A stretch of 64,000 bases of DNA from Mesorhizobium_G sp050247155 (GCA_050247155.1 JBFWUS010000019.1:1-64000); one strand, 5' to 3'. Counted from the stretch's first letter, positions 24,820 through 33,475 are shown. Notes: generated by a model not told the origin, from the letters alone. Program-made: numbers and translations.

Positions 24820-25818
24820 ATGGGCAAGATCACGCTCCGGAACGTCAACAAGTCCTTCGGGCCTGTGACGATCATCCCCAACATTGACCTCGATATCGAG
24901 GATGGCGAGTTTGTAGTGTTCGTCGGTCCGTCCGGCTGCGGCAAGTCGACCTTGCTGCGCCTGATCGCCGGCCTCGAGGACACCACCGCGGGAACGATCT
25001 CGATCGACGGTCGCGACGTCACCCAGGAAGCGCCGGCCAAGCGCAAGCTTGCGATGGTGTTCCAGTCCTACGCGCTCTATCCGCATATGACGGTCGGGAA
25101 GAACATCGCCTTTCCGTTGAAGATGGCGGGCGAGAGCCAGGAGACGATCGACAAGAAGGTGAAGGACGCCGCGCGCGTCCTGAACCTGACCAACTATCTC
25201 GAGCGCAGGCCGGGCCAGCTCTCGGGCGGCCAGCGCCAGCGCGTTGCGATCGGCCGCGCCATCGTGCGCCAACCGTCTGCCTTCCTGTTCGACGAGCCAC
25301 TATCCAACCTCGACGCCGCATTGCGTGGCACGATGCGCCTCGAAATCTCCGAGCTGCATCATCAGCTCCAGACGACGATGATCTACGTGACGCACGACCA
25401 GGTCGAAGCCATGACCATGGCGGACAAGATCGTCGTTCTCAACGCCGGCAATATCGAGCAGGTCGGTTCGCCGCTGGAGCTTTATCGAAGCCCGAAGAAC
25501 CTGTTCGTCGCCGGTTTCATCGGCTCGCCAAAAATGAATCTGATCGAAGGCGCTACCGCCGACAAGTATGGCGCCAAGACCATTGGCGCGCGGCCCGAGC
25601 ACATCAAGATCTCGAAAACCGCGGGCGACTGGAAAGGTACCGTTGGGGTTGCCGAGCATCTCGGCTCCGACACTTTCCTGCACGTCCATACCGATCACGG
25701 CACCATCAACGTCCGCGCCGACGGCGAGGTGGACGTGCACCACGGCGACGCGGTCTATCTCACTCCAGAAGCCGGCAAGGTGCACAAGTTCGCCGCTGAT
25801 GGGAATGCCATCCGATAG
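24820..25818 (+). CDS. smoK: Polyol ABC transporter ATP-binding protein
   Basis: A 332-residue CUT1-type ATPase. Walker A is GPSGCGKST, the Q-loop is VFQSYALYPHMTV, the signature is LSGGQRQRVAIGRAIV, Walker B is FLFDEPLSNLDA, and the switch His is in VTHDQVEAMTMAD. A C-terminal TOBE/OB regulatory domain fills about residues 235-330 (RPEHIKISK, VAEHLGSDTFLHV). It energises the smoF/smoG channel. A GAGGAGGG ribosome-binding site precedes the ATG. In related rhizobia the next gene is often sorbitol dehydrogenase smoS; here a palindromic repeat and mtlK follow directly. Confidence 0.92.
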   Translation: MGKITLRNVNKSFGPVTIIPNIDLDIEDGEFVVFVGPSGCGKSTLLRLIAGLEDTTAGTISIDGRDVTQEAPAKRKLAMVFQSYALYPHMTVGKNIAFPLKMAGESQETIDKKVKDAARVLNLTNYLERRPGQLSGGQRQRVAIGRAIVRQPSAFLFDEPLSNLDAALRGTMRLEISELHHQLQTTMIYVTHDQVEAMTMADKIVVLNAGNIEQVGSPLELYRSPKNLFVAGFIGSPKMNLIEGATADKYGAKTIGARPEHIKISKTAGDWKGTVGVAEHLGSDTFLHVHTDHGTINVRADGEVDVHHGDAVYLTPEAGKVHKFAADGNAIR

Positions 25819-25832
25819 CAATTGTAATCGAT

Positions 25833-25934
25833 ATACCCCCACCCCTAACCCCTCCCCTCAAGGGGGAGGGGATTCTTCAACATTGCCGCCAAGTCCCCCT
25901 CCCCCTTGAGGGGAGGGGTAAGGGGTGGGGGTAT
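25833..25934. repeat. Palindromic intergenic repeat between smoK and mtlK
   Basis: A left arm rich in ACCCCTAACCCCTCCCC (from 25833) is mirrored by the reverse-complementary right arm ending at 25934. The arms are about 40 nt each, and both carry internal CCCTC-AAGGGGGAGGGG-type hairpins. It is a typical GC-rich rhizobial palindromic unit inside the operon and may alter transcript stability between transporter and dehydrogenase genes. Confidence 0.75.
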
Positions 25935-25971
25935 TGTGTAGCGCCGTCCATGCAATGAAAGGTCTCGACCG

Positions 25972-27450
25972 ATGACCGTCAAACTCTCCGCCGCCAATCT
26001 GTCGAATCTACCGTCCAGCGTGGCGCGCCCCACCTACGACCGGTCGAACCTCAAGGGCGGCATCGTCCATTTCGGCGTCGGCAATTTTCACCGTTCGCAT
26101 CAGGCGATCTATCTCGACGCATTGTTCAATGCCGGTCGCGACCATGATTTCGCGATTGTCGGGGCAGGGGTGTTCGACTTCGAGAAGCCTGGTCGCGAGA
26201 AGCTGAAGGAGCAAGATTGGCTGACGACCGTGGTCGAGCAAGACGCCGATGTAATGGATGCGCGCGTCACGGGCGCGATGGTCGACTTCATCGAACCGGG
26301 GAATAATGCGGCGGTCATCGACAAGCTCGCCGACCCGACGACAAAGATCGTCTCCACGACCATCACCGAGGGCGGCTATTTTATTGACCCGGCCTCGCAG
26401 AAATTCAATCCGAAGCATCCCGACATCGTCGCGGACGCAGCGAACCCCGACAAGCCGAAGACGGTCTTCGGCCTGATCCTGGCAGGCCTGAAGAAGCGGC
26501 GCGCCGCCGGCGTGCAGCCGTTCACGGTCATGTCCTGCGACAACATTCCCCACAATGGCCATGTCACGGAAGATGCTGTTGTTGGTCTCGCCCAACTCTC
26601 AGATCCCGAGTTCGCTCAGTGGATCAAGGCGAACGTCGCTTTTCCGAACGGCATGGTCGACCGCATCACGCCGGCGACGACCGACCGGGAACGTCTGATC
26701 CTGCGCGAGCAGTTCGGCGTCGACGATAATTGGCCAGTGTTCGGCGAGCCCTTCAAGCAATGGGTTCTGGAAGACAATTTCCCCGCTGGCCGCCCGGCGC
26801 TGGAAACGGTCGGCGTCCAGTTCGTGAAGGATGTCTCGCCGTTTGAACTGATGAAAATCCGCATCCTGAATGGCGGTCACGCCACCATCGCTTACCCCGC
26901 AGGGTTGCTCGACATCCATTTCGTTCATGAGGCGATGGAGCACCCGCTGGTGCGCGGCTTTCTCAGCCGGCTGGAAAACGAAGAGATCATCCCAACTATA
27001 CCGCCGGTGCCGAATACAAATCTGGATGACTATTTCAAACTGATCGATAAGCGTTTCTCCAACCCGAAGATCGGCGACACAATCCGGCGTCTCTGCCTTG
27101 ACGGCTCGAACCGCCAGCCGAAATTCATCATCCCTACCATCGCCGATCGCCTGAAGGCCGGCAAATCGGTTGAGGGCTTGGCGCTGGAGTCGGCGCTCTG
27201 GTGCCGCTACTGCTACGGCACGACCGATTCCGGCGCGGTGATCGAGGCGAACGATCCGAACTGGGATCGGCTTGTCGACACGTCCAGGAAGGCCAAGGAC
27301 AATCCCATGGCATGGCTCGATATGGAAGACATCTACGGCGACGTCGGCAAATCCCCGGTGTTCGAGCAGGTGTTTGGGACTGCACTGAATGCACTGTGGG
27401 CGGATGGGACAAAAAAGGTGCTGGCGCGGTATGGCGGCGGGGGTGGCTAA
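25972..27450 (+). CDS. mtlK: Mannitol 2-dehydrogenase (long-chain polyol dehydrogenase)
   Basis: Oxidises mannitol (and often arabitol or sorbitol) to the ketose with NAD+. The 492-residue protein, near the 480-495 of the family, has the N-terminal GIVHFGVGNFHRSHQAIYLD nucleotide-binding region, the ITEGGYF segment, the CDNIPHNG motif, and the C-terminal catalytic-Lys/His region (LKIRILNGGHATIAYPAG-like MKIRILNGGHATIAY). It is downstream of smoK, separated by the palindromic repeat, and converts imported polyol to fructose or another ketose. Confidence 0.92.
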   Translation: MTVKLSAANLSNLPSSVARPTYDRSNLKGGIVHFGVGNFHRSHQAIYLDALFNAGRDHDFAIVGAGVFDFEKPGREKLKEQDWLTTVVEQDADVMDARVTGAMVDFIEPGNNAAVIDKLADPTTKIVSTTITEGGYFIDPASQKFNPKHPDIVADAANPDKPKTVFGLILAGLKKRRAAGVQPFTVMSCDNIPHNGHVTEDAVVGLAQLSDPEFAQWIKANVAFPNGMVDRITPATTDRERLILREQFGVDDNWPVFGEPFKQWVLEDNFPAGRPALETVGVQFVKDVSPFELMKIRILNGGHATIAYPAGLLDIHFVHEAMEHPLVRGFLSRLENEEIIPTIPPVPNTNLDDYFKLIDKRFSNPKIGDTIRRLCLDGSNRQPKFIIPTIADRLKAGKSVEGLALESALWCRYCYGTTDSGAVIEANDPNWDRLVDTSRKAKDNPMAWLDMEDIYGDVGKSPVFEQVFGTALNALWADGTKKVLARYGGGGG

Positions 27451-27493
27451 GGTCTTTGTGAGCGGATCGTAAAGGTTATCGAGTTGTCGAGAC

Positions 27494-27625
27494 GACCCCC
27501 CTCTGTCCTGTCGGACATCTCCCCCTCAAGGGGGGAGATCGGCAGCGTTGACGATTGGCGAAAACCTTGCGGCCGGCTGATCTCCCCCCTTGAGGGGGAG
27601 ATGTCCGACAGGACAGAGGGGGGTC
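27494..27625. repeat. Palindromic repeat, copy A (second copy at 55084)
   Basis: The left arm at 27494-27540 (GACCCCCCTCTGTCCTG then TCGGACATCTCCCCC...) is reverse-complementary to 27579-27625. Each arm contains an inner CCCCTCAAGGGG hairpin. The spacer (27541-27578) includes GTTGACGATTGGCGAAAACC. The left arm matches the left arm of the copy at 55084 over about 46 nt, and the spacers of the two copies are in opposite orientation. It sits between mtlK and the HAD gene. Confidence 0.85.
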
Positions 27626-27679
27626 GGTGCAAGGTTTTCGCCACCGCTCGGGAGAAGCCTTCTCCGCTACGAGACCTCT

Positions 27680-28351
27680 ATGCCTGACCTCCTCATCTTC
27701 GACTGCGACGGGGTGCTGGTCGACAGCGAGGTGATTTCCGCCAGCGTGCTTGCCGAACAGCTCACCGCCTCGGGTGCGGCTATCGACGAAGCGATTGTTT
27801 ATAACCGCTTCCTCGGCCGCTCGATGGCCAATGCCCGGCAAGTGCTGTCGACCGAATACGGGGTCACGATCTCGGAAGAACTGACGCAATCCATGCGCAA
27901 GGAAATGTTTCGGCGTTTCCACGAGGAGCTTCGGCCGGTCGCCGGTGTCGCGGAAGCATTGGCGCAAATCGACATTCCGCGCTGCGTGGCTTCGTCCAGC
28001 ATGCCGGACCGCCTGCGATTGACGTTGGGCCTGACCGGCCTGCTGCCGTTCTTCGACGGGCACATCTTCAGCGCTGTCCTGGTCAAGAACGGCAAGCCGG
28101 CTCCGGACCTTTTTCTCCATGCGGCGCGCGAGATGGGCGCTGTTCCCGAACGCTGCCTGGTGATCGAAGACAGTCCGGCCGGCGTCGAGGCGGCCATGGC
28201 CGCCGGCATGAAAGTCTTCGGTTTCACCGGCGGTGCGCATGCCGCGAAATATGATCTCGCATCGGCGCTTGCGGCGCTCGCTCCGGACGTTATCTTCGAC
28301 GACATGCTTCGCCTGCCGGAGCTGTTGGCGGAGGATGAAAGAGCCCATTGA
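27680..28351 (+). CDS. HAD superfamily phosphatase (beta-phosphoglucomutase-like)
   Basis: A 223-residue HAD hydrolase. Motif I is IFDCDGVLVDSEV, motif II is VASSSMPDRL, motif III is the Lys in KNGKPAPDLFL, and motif IV is VIEDSPAGVEAAMAAG. The cap and length suit sugar-phosphate phosphatases such as YfbT/YniC. The context suggests dephosphorylation of a polyol- or pentulose-phosphate. ATG 27680 begins MPDLLIFDCDG, as is usual. Its last codons overlap the kinase start (TTG within ATTGAG), indicating translational coupling. Confidence 0.9.
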   Translation: MPDLLIFDCDGVLVDSEVISASVLAEQLTASGAAIDEAIVYNRFLGRSMANARQVLSTEYGVTISEELTQSMRKEMFRRFHEELRPVAGVAEALAQIDIPRCVASSSMPDRLRLTLGLTGLLPFFDGHIFSAVLVKNGKPAPDLFLHAAREMGAVPERCLVIEDSPAGVEAAMAAGMKVFGFTGGAHAAKYDLASALAALAPDVIFDDMLRLPELLAEDERAH

Positions 28352-29913
28352 GCGACGCCTTCCTTTGTGCCGTCGATGTCGGAACCGGCAGCGCGCGTGC
28401 GGGCATTTTTGACCGCGCCGGACGGCTCTACGGCCGCGCCGAACATCCAATCTTTGTTCATCAGCCGCTGCCGGACCACGCTGAGCATGATTCGGAAGAT
28501 ATCTGGCGCGCCGTATGCCATGCCGTGCGCGGCGCGCTGGCAAAGGCAGACGTCGATGGCGCGGCGGTAAAGGGCATTGGCTTCGACGCGACCTGCTCGC
28601 TGGTCGTGCGCGGGGAGGGCGGGCGACCGCTCGGTATCTCGACGACCGACGAGCAGCATTGGGACACGATTTCGTGGTTCGATCACCGTGCGCTGGCCGA
28701 GGCGGACGAGTGCACAGCGACTGGCCATGAAGTGCTGACCTACATCGGCGGCGTCATGTCGCCGGAAATGGAAACGCCGAAGCTGATGTGGCTCAAGCGT
28801 CACCGACCCGGAGCCTGGGAGCAGGCTCGGCATTTTTTCGACCTTGCTGATTTTCTCACCTGGAAGGCAAGTGCCAGCGAAGCGCGCTCGCAAAACACGC
28901 TCACGGCAAAGTGGACGCATCTGCCGCATGCCGGCGGCTGGCGGCGCGATTTTTTCGAGACGCTTGGCGTCGGGGATCTGCTGGAACGCGGCGGATTGCC
29001 CTATACGGTTACGCCTGTTGGCGCTCGGGTCGGGAACCTCACCGAAACAGCGGCGACCGAACTCGGCCTGACGACTGACTGCGCTGTGGCCAGCGGCTTG
29101 ATCGACGCTTTTGCCGGCATGCTCGGCGTTGTCGGCGCGCATGCCGGCGGCGAGGCCGACCGTCACCTCGCGCTGATCGCTGGCACGTCGAGCTGCGTTA
29201 TGGCCTTTTCCAACGAGCCGAAATTCGTGCCGAGCATCTGGGGGCCGTATTTCGGCGCGGCGCTGCCGGAATGCTGGCTCACGGAAGGTGGACAGTCGGC
29301 GACAGGGGCGCTGCTGGATCATGTCATTCGATGGCATGCCAAGGGCGGTGAACCGACACCGGCGCGGCATGGCGAGATCGTTGGGCGGGTGCAGGCGCTG
29401 CGTGCGGCCGATCCGACCTTCGGACACGATCTGCATGTGCTGCCCGACTTCCACGGCAACCGTTCGCCGCTTGCCGAACCGCATGCGCGCGGCGTGATTT
29501 CCGGACTGTCTCTGGACTCTTCCTTCGACAGTCTTTGCAAGCTTTATTGGCGCACCTGTGTTGGCATCGCGCTTGGCGTGCGTCACATCCTCGACCACAT
29601 GAACGAGCATGGCTACCGCCTCGACAAGCTGCATGTCACCGGCGGCCACACGAAGAATCCGCTGCTGATGGAGCTTTACGCCGACGCGACCGGCGCGACG
29701 GTCGTGGAAAGCGAGACGGAAGATGCCGTGCTGCTCGGTTCGGCGATGCTCGCCGCCTCGGCCGCCGGTTGGCATCCCGACCTTGCAACCGCCTGCCGCG
29801 CGATGCATCAGAAAGAACGGGTGCGTAAACCGGATGCCGCGAAGAGCTATGAGCGGGATTATCGGATATTCTTGGCGATGCACCGGCATCAGCGGGAGAT
29901 TCTCGGGCTCTGA
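28348..29913 (+). CDS. FGGY-family carbohydrate (pentulose/ribulose-type) kinase
   Basis: A 521-residue FGGY kinase resembling the ribulokinase-like pentulose kinase subgroup. N-terminal CAVDVGTGSARAGIFDRAGRL holds the phosphate-1 loop. FDATCSLVV, ISWFDHRALAEA, the LIAGTSSCVMAF adenosine-side loop and VTGGHTKNPLLMELYAD of the C-terminal FGGY domain follow. It starts with TTG, overlapping the HAD stop by 4 nt. It is last gene of the polyol operon and should phosphorylate a ketose made by the dehydrogenase. The exact sugar (ribulose, xylulose or other) cannot be told. Confidence 0.88.
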   Translation: MSDAFLCAVDVGTGSARAGIFDRAGRLYGRAEHPIFVHQPLPDHAEHDSEDIWRAVCHAVRGALAKADVDGAAVKGIGFDATCSLVVRGEGGRPLGISTTDEQHWDTISWFDHRALAEADECTATGHEVLTYIGGVMSPEMETPKLMWLKRHRPGAWEQARHFFDLADFLTWKASASEARSQNTLTAKWTHLPHAGGWRRDFFETLGVGDLLERGGLPYTVTPVGARVGNLTETAATELGLTTDCAVASGLIDAFAGMLGVVGAHAGGEADRHLALIAGTSSCVMAFSNEPKFVPSIWGPYFGAALPECWLTEGGQSATGALLDHVIRWHAKGGEPTPARHGEIVGRVQALRAADPTFGHDLHVLPDFHGNRSPLAEPHARGVISGLSLDSSFDSLCKLYWRTCVGIALGVRHILDHMNEHGYRLDKLHVTGGHTKNPLLMELYADATGATVVESETEDAVLLGSAMLAASAAGWHPDLATACRAMHQKERVRKPDAAKSYERDYRIFLAMHRHQREILGL

Positions 29914-29917
29914 TCTT

Positions 29918-29936
29918 GTACGGATTTGATCCGTAC
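29918..29936. promoter_or_regulatory. Palindromic operator of the toxin-antitoxin pair
   Basis: GTACGGAT-TTG-ATCCGTAC is a perfect 8-bp inverted repeat with a 3-nt centre, 30 nt before the antitoxin ATG. This is where DUF1778 (ribbon-helix-helix) antitoxins autoregulate. Confidence 0.7.
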
Positions 29937-29965
29937 GCTATCTCTGACTCGGAAGGAGTAGTGTC

Positions 29966-30241
29966 ATGCCCAGAGCCGCCAGCAATGCAACAAGCCGGAT
30001 CGAATTGCGTGTACGCGATGACCAGAAGGCGCTCATCGCGCGGGCAGCCGCGATCCGCAATCTCGACGTGACCGGCTTCATCATGGACGCCGTGATGCCG
30101 GAAGCGGAGGCGGTCATTGAGCGGGCCGAAAAAATCATCCTGTCCGAACGGGATAGCCGGCGCTTGCTTGAATTGCTGGAAAATCCGCCTGCTCCCACCG
30201 AGCGGCTTCTCCGTGCAATGAAGTCGTTCAAGACATTGTGA
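29966..30241 (+). CDS. DUF1778 family antitoxin (TacA-type)
   Basis: A 91-residue ribbon-helix-helix antitoxin. The N terminus SRIELRVRDDQKALIARAAAI is the DNA-binding DUF1778 strand-helix, and the C-terminal tail (ERDSRRLLELLENPPAPTERL) is the toxin-neutralising segment typical of TacA partners. GGAAGGAG precedes the ATG. It overlaps the acetyltransferase gene by 4 nt. It should repress the pair from the palindrome just upstream. Confidence 0.9.
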   Translation: MPRAASNATSRIELRVRDDQKALIARAAAIRNLDVTGFIMDAVMPEAEAVIERAEKIILSERDSRRLLELLENPPAPTERLLRAMKSFKTL

Positions 30242-30741
30242 CGATGGAAGATTGGTTCGAGGCGCCAATCGATCGCAAGCATGATCGCGCGGCATTTGAC
30301 TGCGGCGATCCAGAACTCAACCGCTGGCTTGCTCAAAACGCCCGACAGAGCCACCAAAGAGGCGGCGCGAAAACCTTCGTTGGCGCTACCCACCAGCAGC
30401 CGAACAGAATACTCGGGTTCTATTGCCTAAGTCCTGCATCGGTGGAAACTGCCCTTGTTCCTGATGGCGCACGCAAGGGACTTGGCAGACATGAAGTGCC
30501 GTTTTTTCGCCTGGGTAGACTTGCCGTCGATGCAGGGTTTCAGAACAGAGGATTTGGCGGCAAGTTGCTGGTCGCCGCCGCGCGCCGGGCAGAGACAGTT
30601 GCCGCGGAAGTCGGCGGCGTTGGACTCCTGATCGACGCCAAGAATGATCACGTTGCCCGTTGGTACGAAGGATATGGGGCGTTGCGATTTCGTGAAGCTC
30701 CGCTGACTCTGGCCCTTCCATTCTCAACCATGCATCGCTGA
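30238..30741 (+). CDS. GNAT toxin (TacT-type aminoacyl-tRNA acetyltransferase)
   Basis: A 167-residue GNAT of the toxin clade that acetylates the amino group of charged tRNAs. It shows the characteristic start (HDRAAFDCGDPELNRWLAQNA), IGFYCLSPASVE-like FYCLSPASVET, RLAVDAGFQNRGFGGKLL (acetyl-CoA pyrophosphate loop, here QNRGFG) and a Tyr near ARWYEGYGALRF. It starts with GTG inside the antitoxin stop region. It completes a bicistronic type II toxin-antitoxin module. Confidence 0.9.
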   Translation: MTMEDWFEAPIDRKHDRAAFDCGDPELNRWLAQNARQSHQRGGAKTFVGATHQQPNRILGFYCLSPASVETALVPDGARKGLGRHEVPFFRLGRLAVDAGFQNRGFGGKLLVAAARRAETVAAEVGGVGLLIDAKNDHVARWYEGYGALRFREAPLTLALPFSTMHR

Positions 30742-30760
30742 TCTGGTCAGCGTTAAGCGG

Positions 30761-32032
30761 TCACGCTCGCTTCTTCTCCTGACACTCGTCTCCCTCGGCC
30801 GCCAGCTTGTCGAGATGCATGCGGATGTGGGCGGCTTCGGCTGGTGTGTTGGCCAGCGCGATTGCCCGGTCGAAGGCTTCCCGGGCTTCGCGCGAGCGGC
30901 CGAGCTGCATCAGCAGTCCGCCCTTCACGCCGTGGAAGTGGAAATAGCTGCCGAGCGGGCCGGCCAGCGGTTCGATGAGTTTCAATGCGGCTTCAGGTCC
31001 ATCGACCTTGGATACGGCCACGGCGCGGTTCAGTGTCACCACAGGTGACGGCTGGATGCGCTCCAGGATCTGGTACAGCCGGTCGATCTCGCTCCAATCG
31101 GTGTCCGCGGGGGTCGCGGCGCGTGAATGTACGGCTGCCAGCGCCGCCTGCACCTGATACTGGCCCGGCCGGCGGTGACGCAGCGCCTTGTCGACCAGCA
31201 CGAGACCTTCATCGATGGCGCGGCGGTCCCAGAGCGTGCGGTCCTGGTCGTCCATCAGGATGATGTTGCCGGTCTGGTCGAGCCTTGCGGCAGTGCGCGC
31301 ATGCTGCAGCAGCATCAAGGCCAGCAGTCCCATGATCTCTGGCTCGGCAGGAAAAAGCCTCAGCAGCAGCCGCGCCAGCCGGATCGCCTCGTCGCACAAG
31401 GGCGCGCGCACATGCGAATTGCCGCCGGTCGCCGAATAGCCCTCGTTGAAGACCAGGTAGATCATCGCCGCGACGACGCCGAGCCGCTCGGCCCGGTCGG
31501 CCGCATTGGGGGTCTCGAACTCGCGGCCGGCTTGCGCCACGGCCCGCTTGGCGCGGGTGATGCGCTGCTCCATCGCCGCCTCGCTGACCAGGAAGGCGCG
31601 GGCGATTTCCTTTACCGACAGGCCGGAAACGATGCGCAGGGCCAGCGGTATCTGCTGAGTGACTGGCAGGTCCGGATGGCAGCAGATGAAGAGCAGCCGC
31701 AGCACGTCGTCGCGATAATGCGAATTGTCCAGCCGCTCGGCCATGTCGGCTTCGCGGTCGTCGAGGTCGGAAAGTTTATCCTCGTCAGGCAGTTCGGTCT
31801 GTTTCTTCGTCTTCCGAGTTTGGTCAACGCCAAAGTTGCGGCCGACGAAGATCAGCCAGGCGACGGTATCGCGAGGCGGACCCTTTTCCGGCCAGTTCTT
31901 CAGCGCGCGCAGGCAGGCTTCCTGGAACGCTTCTTCCGCTGCGTCGAGATCGCGAAAATAACGCAACAGCGCCGCCACCGCCTGCGGACGGGCGGAGGTC
32001 AGCGCGTTGTGGATCCAGGCGACGTCGGTCAT
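30761..32032 (-). CDS. ECF42-type RNA polymerase sigma factor with TPR-like C-terminus
   Basis: A 423-residue ECF sigma factor. Region 2 (ALLRYFRDLDAAEEAFQEACLRALKNWP) and region 4 (LPVTQQIPLALRIVSGLSVKEIARAFLVSEAAMEQRI) are followed by a long helical extension (about residues 190-420, with DUF6596/TPR-like FHFHGVKGGLLMQLGRSREAREAFDRAIALA). This layout defines the ECF42 group, whose partners are DGPF/YCII proteins rather than anti-sigma factors. Exactly such a gene precedes it, and the two overlap as ATGA. The start is the ATG in that overlap. Confidence 0.9.
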   Translation of the reverse strand: MTDVAWIHNALTSARPQAVAALLRYFRDLDAAEEAFQEACLRALKNWPEKGPPRDTVAWLIFVGRNFGVDQTRKTKKQTELPDEDKLSDLDDREADMAERLDNSHYRDDVLRLLFICCHPDLPVTQQIPLALRIVSGLSVKEIARAFLVSEAAMEQRITRAKRAVAQAGREFETPNAADRAERLGVVAAMIYLVFNEGYSATGGNSHVRAPLCDEAIRLARLLLRLFPAEPEIMGLLALMLLQHARTAARLDQTGNIILMDDQDRTLWDRRAIDEGLVLVDKALRHRRPGQYQVQAALAAVHSRAATPADTDWSEIDRLYQILERIQPSPVVTLNRAVAVSKVDGPEAALKLIEPLAGPLGSYFHFHGVKGGLLMQLGRSREAREAFDRAIALANTPAEAAHIRMHLDKLAAEGDECQEKKRA

Positions 32033-32406
32033 GCCACTTTTGCGAGGCTGGCCAGGCTCACCATCTCGCGCAACGGGCGCACTTCCAGCGAACCGGTGTT
32101 CTTGTGGCCCGCGAACACGCGGGCAATTTCGAGCGCTTCCTCGCCGCTGTCGGCATCGACGATCCATAGGCCCAGAAGCTGTTCCTTGGTCTCGGCGAAC
32201 GGCCCGTCAAACACTACGGTCTGGTCGCCCGACCGCACCGTCGTCGCGGCGGTCGTCGGCAGCAGGCGCAGCACGGGGCCGAGCTTGCCCTTCTGGGCGA
32301 GTTGGTGGGCGAATGCGCGATGCTTGCCGATCACCTCGTCTTCCCTGGCTTGGGACCAGGCTTCAATCGTCTTTTCATCGTCGTAGCATAGGATGGCGTA
32401 CTGCAT
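32029..32406 (-). CDS. YCII-related/DGPF domain protein
   Basis: A 125-residue YCII-family protein with the diagnostic FDGPFAETKEQLLGLWIVDADS and N-terminal MQYAILCYDDEKTIEAW. These proteins are conserved partners of ECF42 sigma factors and may sense a metabolite or stress, but their chemistry is unproven. ATG 32406 is chosen because the family begins MxYAxLCYxDE. Its TGA overlaps the sigma-factor ATG. Confidence 0.9.
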   Translation of the reverse strand: MQYAILCYDDEKTIEAWSQAREDEVIGKHRAFAHQLAQKGKLGPVLRLLPTTAATTVRSGDQTVVFDGPFAETKEQLLGLWIVDADSGEEALEIARVFAGHKNTGSLEVRPLREMVSLASLAKVA

Positions 32407-32529
32407 TGCGGGTGGCCTCCACTGGTGCAAGGACGGCGGACTATGCCCCAAGCCGACAGGCGGGGTCGAGTTTTTTCGGTTGGGGCAGGGTCGCGGGTGA
32501 CCATCACCGCCGCGCCATGTCAACTGCGA

Positions 32530-33411
32530 TCAACTCGGGCCGGGAGCCGCAGGCACAGGCACCCTGGTCGGTCGCAGGTTGAGCAGATTGCCGAGCAGGA
32601 TCAGCACCGCGCCCAAAGCGGTCACGATATCGATGGTTTCGCTATAGAGCAGATAGCCTACGAGTGCTGTCAGCGGCACGCGCAGAAAGTCCATCGGCAT
32701 GACGACGGTCGCATCCGCATAGGTGAGCGCTCTGGCCATGCAATAGTGCGCGAAGCTGCCACAGAATGCCGCCACGACGATCCACGGCCAGACGCCGGCC
32801 GAGGGCCAGCGCCAGGTCCAGAGCGCCGGGATTAAGCCGATGACGGACTGGATCACCAGCATCCAGAAAATGATTTTCACAACCGATTCGGTGCGCGTCA
32901 GCGATTTCACCATCGTCACCGAAATGCCGAAGCACAAGGCCGCCGCCAGCACGATCAGATGGCCGGGGTCCATCGTCGTCGCGCCCGGCCGCACGATAAT
33001 GGCGACGCCTACCAGCCCAAGCACGAGCGCTGCGATCTTGGCAGCGTTCAGCCGCTCGCCGAGAAAGGCGACGGCCAGCAGGGCCGTCCATAAGGGCGCG
33101 GTGAACTCGATCGAGATCAGATGCGCCAGCGGAATCAGAGTCAGCGCGTAAAGCCAGAGCGCCTGACCCGTATAGTGCACGGCGTTGCGGCTTATATGCA
33201 TGAGCGGCCGGCTTGTGCGCATCGCGCGAAAGCCTCCGGCTGCGAGCACAAGGGGCAACAGCATCACAAGGCCCAGCACCGAACGCAGCTCCATGAGCTG
33301 GAGCACGTCGATTTCCCGCGTCACTTCCCGGCTGGCGATCGTCATGCCCAGCATGAGCATATGCCAGGTGGCCATCCACAGCCCGGCCTTCAGGTTGGAT
33401 TGGGTCTGCAT
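32530..33411 (-). CDS. EamA-family (DMT superfamily) transporter
   Basis: A 293-residue inner-membrane protein with about ten hydrophobic segments in two EamA repeats: the first about 15-140 (TLIPLAHLISIEFTAPLWTALLAVAFLGER) and the second about 150-285 (ALTYADATVVMPMDFLRVPLTALVGYLLYSE). It is likely an exporter of a small metabolite; RhaT- and SAM-type relatives exist, but no substrate can be named. ATG 33411 (MQTQSNLK) is preferred; a longer frame to 33501 would overlap the cupin gene. Confidence 0.85.
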   Translation of the reverse strand: MQTQSNLKAGLWMATWHMLMLGMTIASREVTREIDVLQLMELRSVLGLVMLLPLVLAAGGFRAMRTSRPLMHISRNAVHYTGQALWLYALTLIPLAHLISIEFTAPLWTALLAVAFLGERLNAAKIAALVLGLVGVAIIVRPGATTMDPGHLIVLAAALCFGISVTMVKSLTRTESVVKIIFWMLVIQSVIGLIPALWTWRWPSAGVWPWIVVAAFCGSFAHYCMARALTYADATVVMPMDFLRVPLTALVGYLLYSETIDIVTALGAVLILLGNLLNLRPTRVPVPAAPGPS

Positions 33412-33475
33412 GGCGAGCGGTTTGGCAGAGCGGGCCGACGTAAGCAATGGAAACGATATTGGGCCAAGACCCTGC

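Noticed and set aside
25833..25934. Possible CRISPR or tandem array
   Set aside because: It is one palindromic unit with two arms, not regularly spaced direct repeats; no cas genes occur in the window.
27799..29889. 696-codon open frame on the minus strand
   Set aside because: It is antisense to the HAD and FGGY kinase genes, which have full catalytic motifs; its Arg/His-rich translation has no recognisable domain.
31127..32386. 419-codon open frame on the plus strand
   Set aside because: It mirrors the sigma-factor and YCII genes on the opposite strand and shows no family motif.
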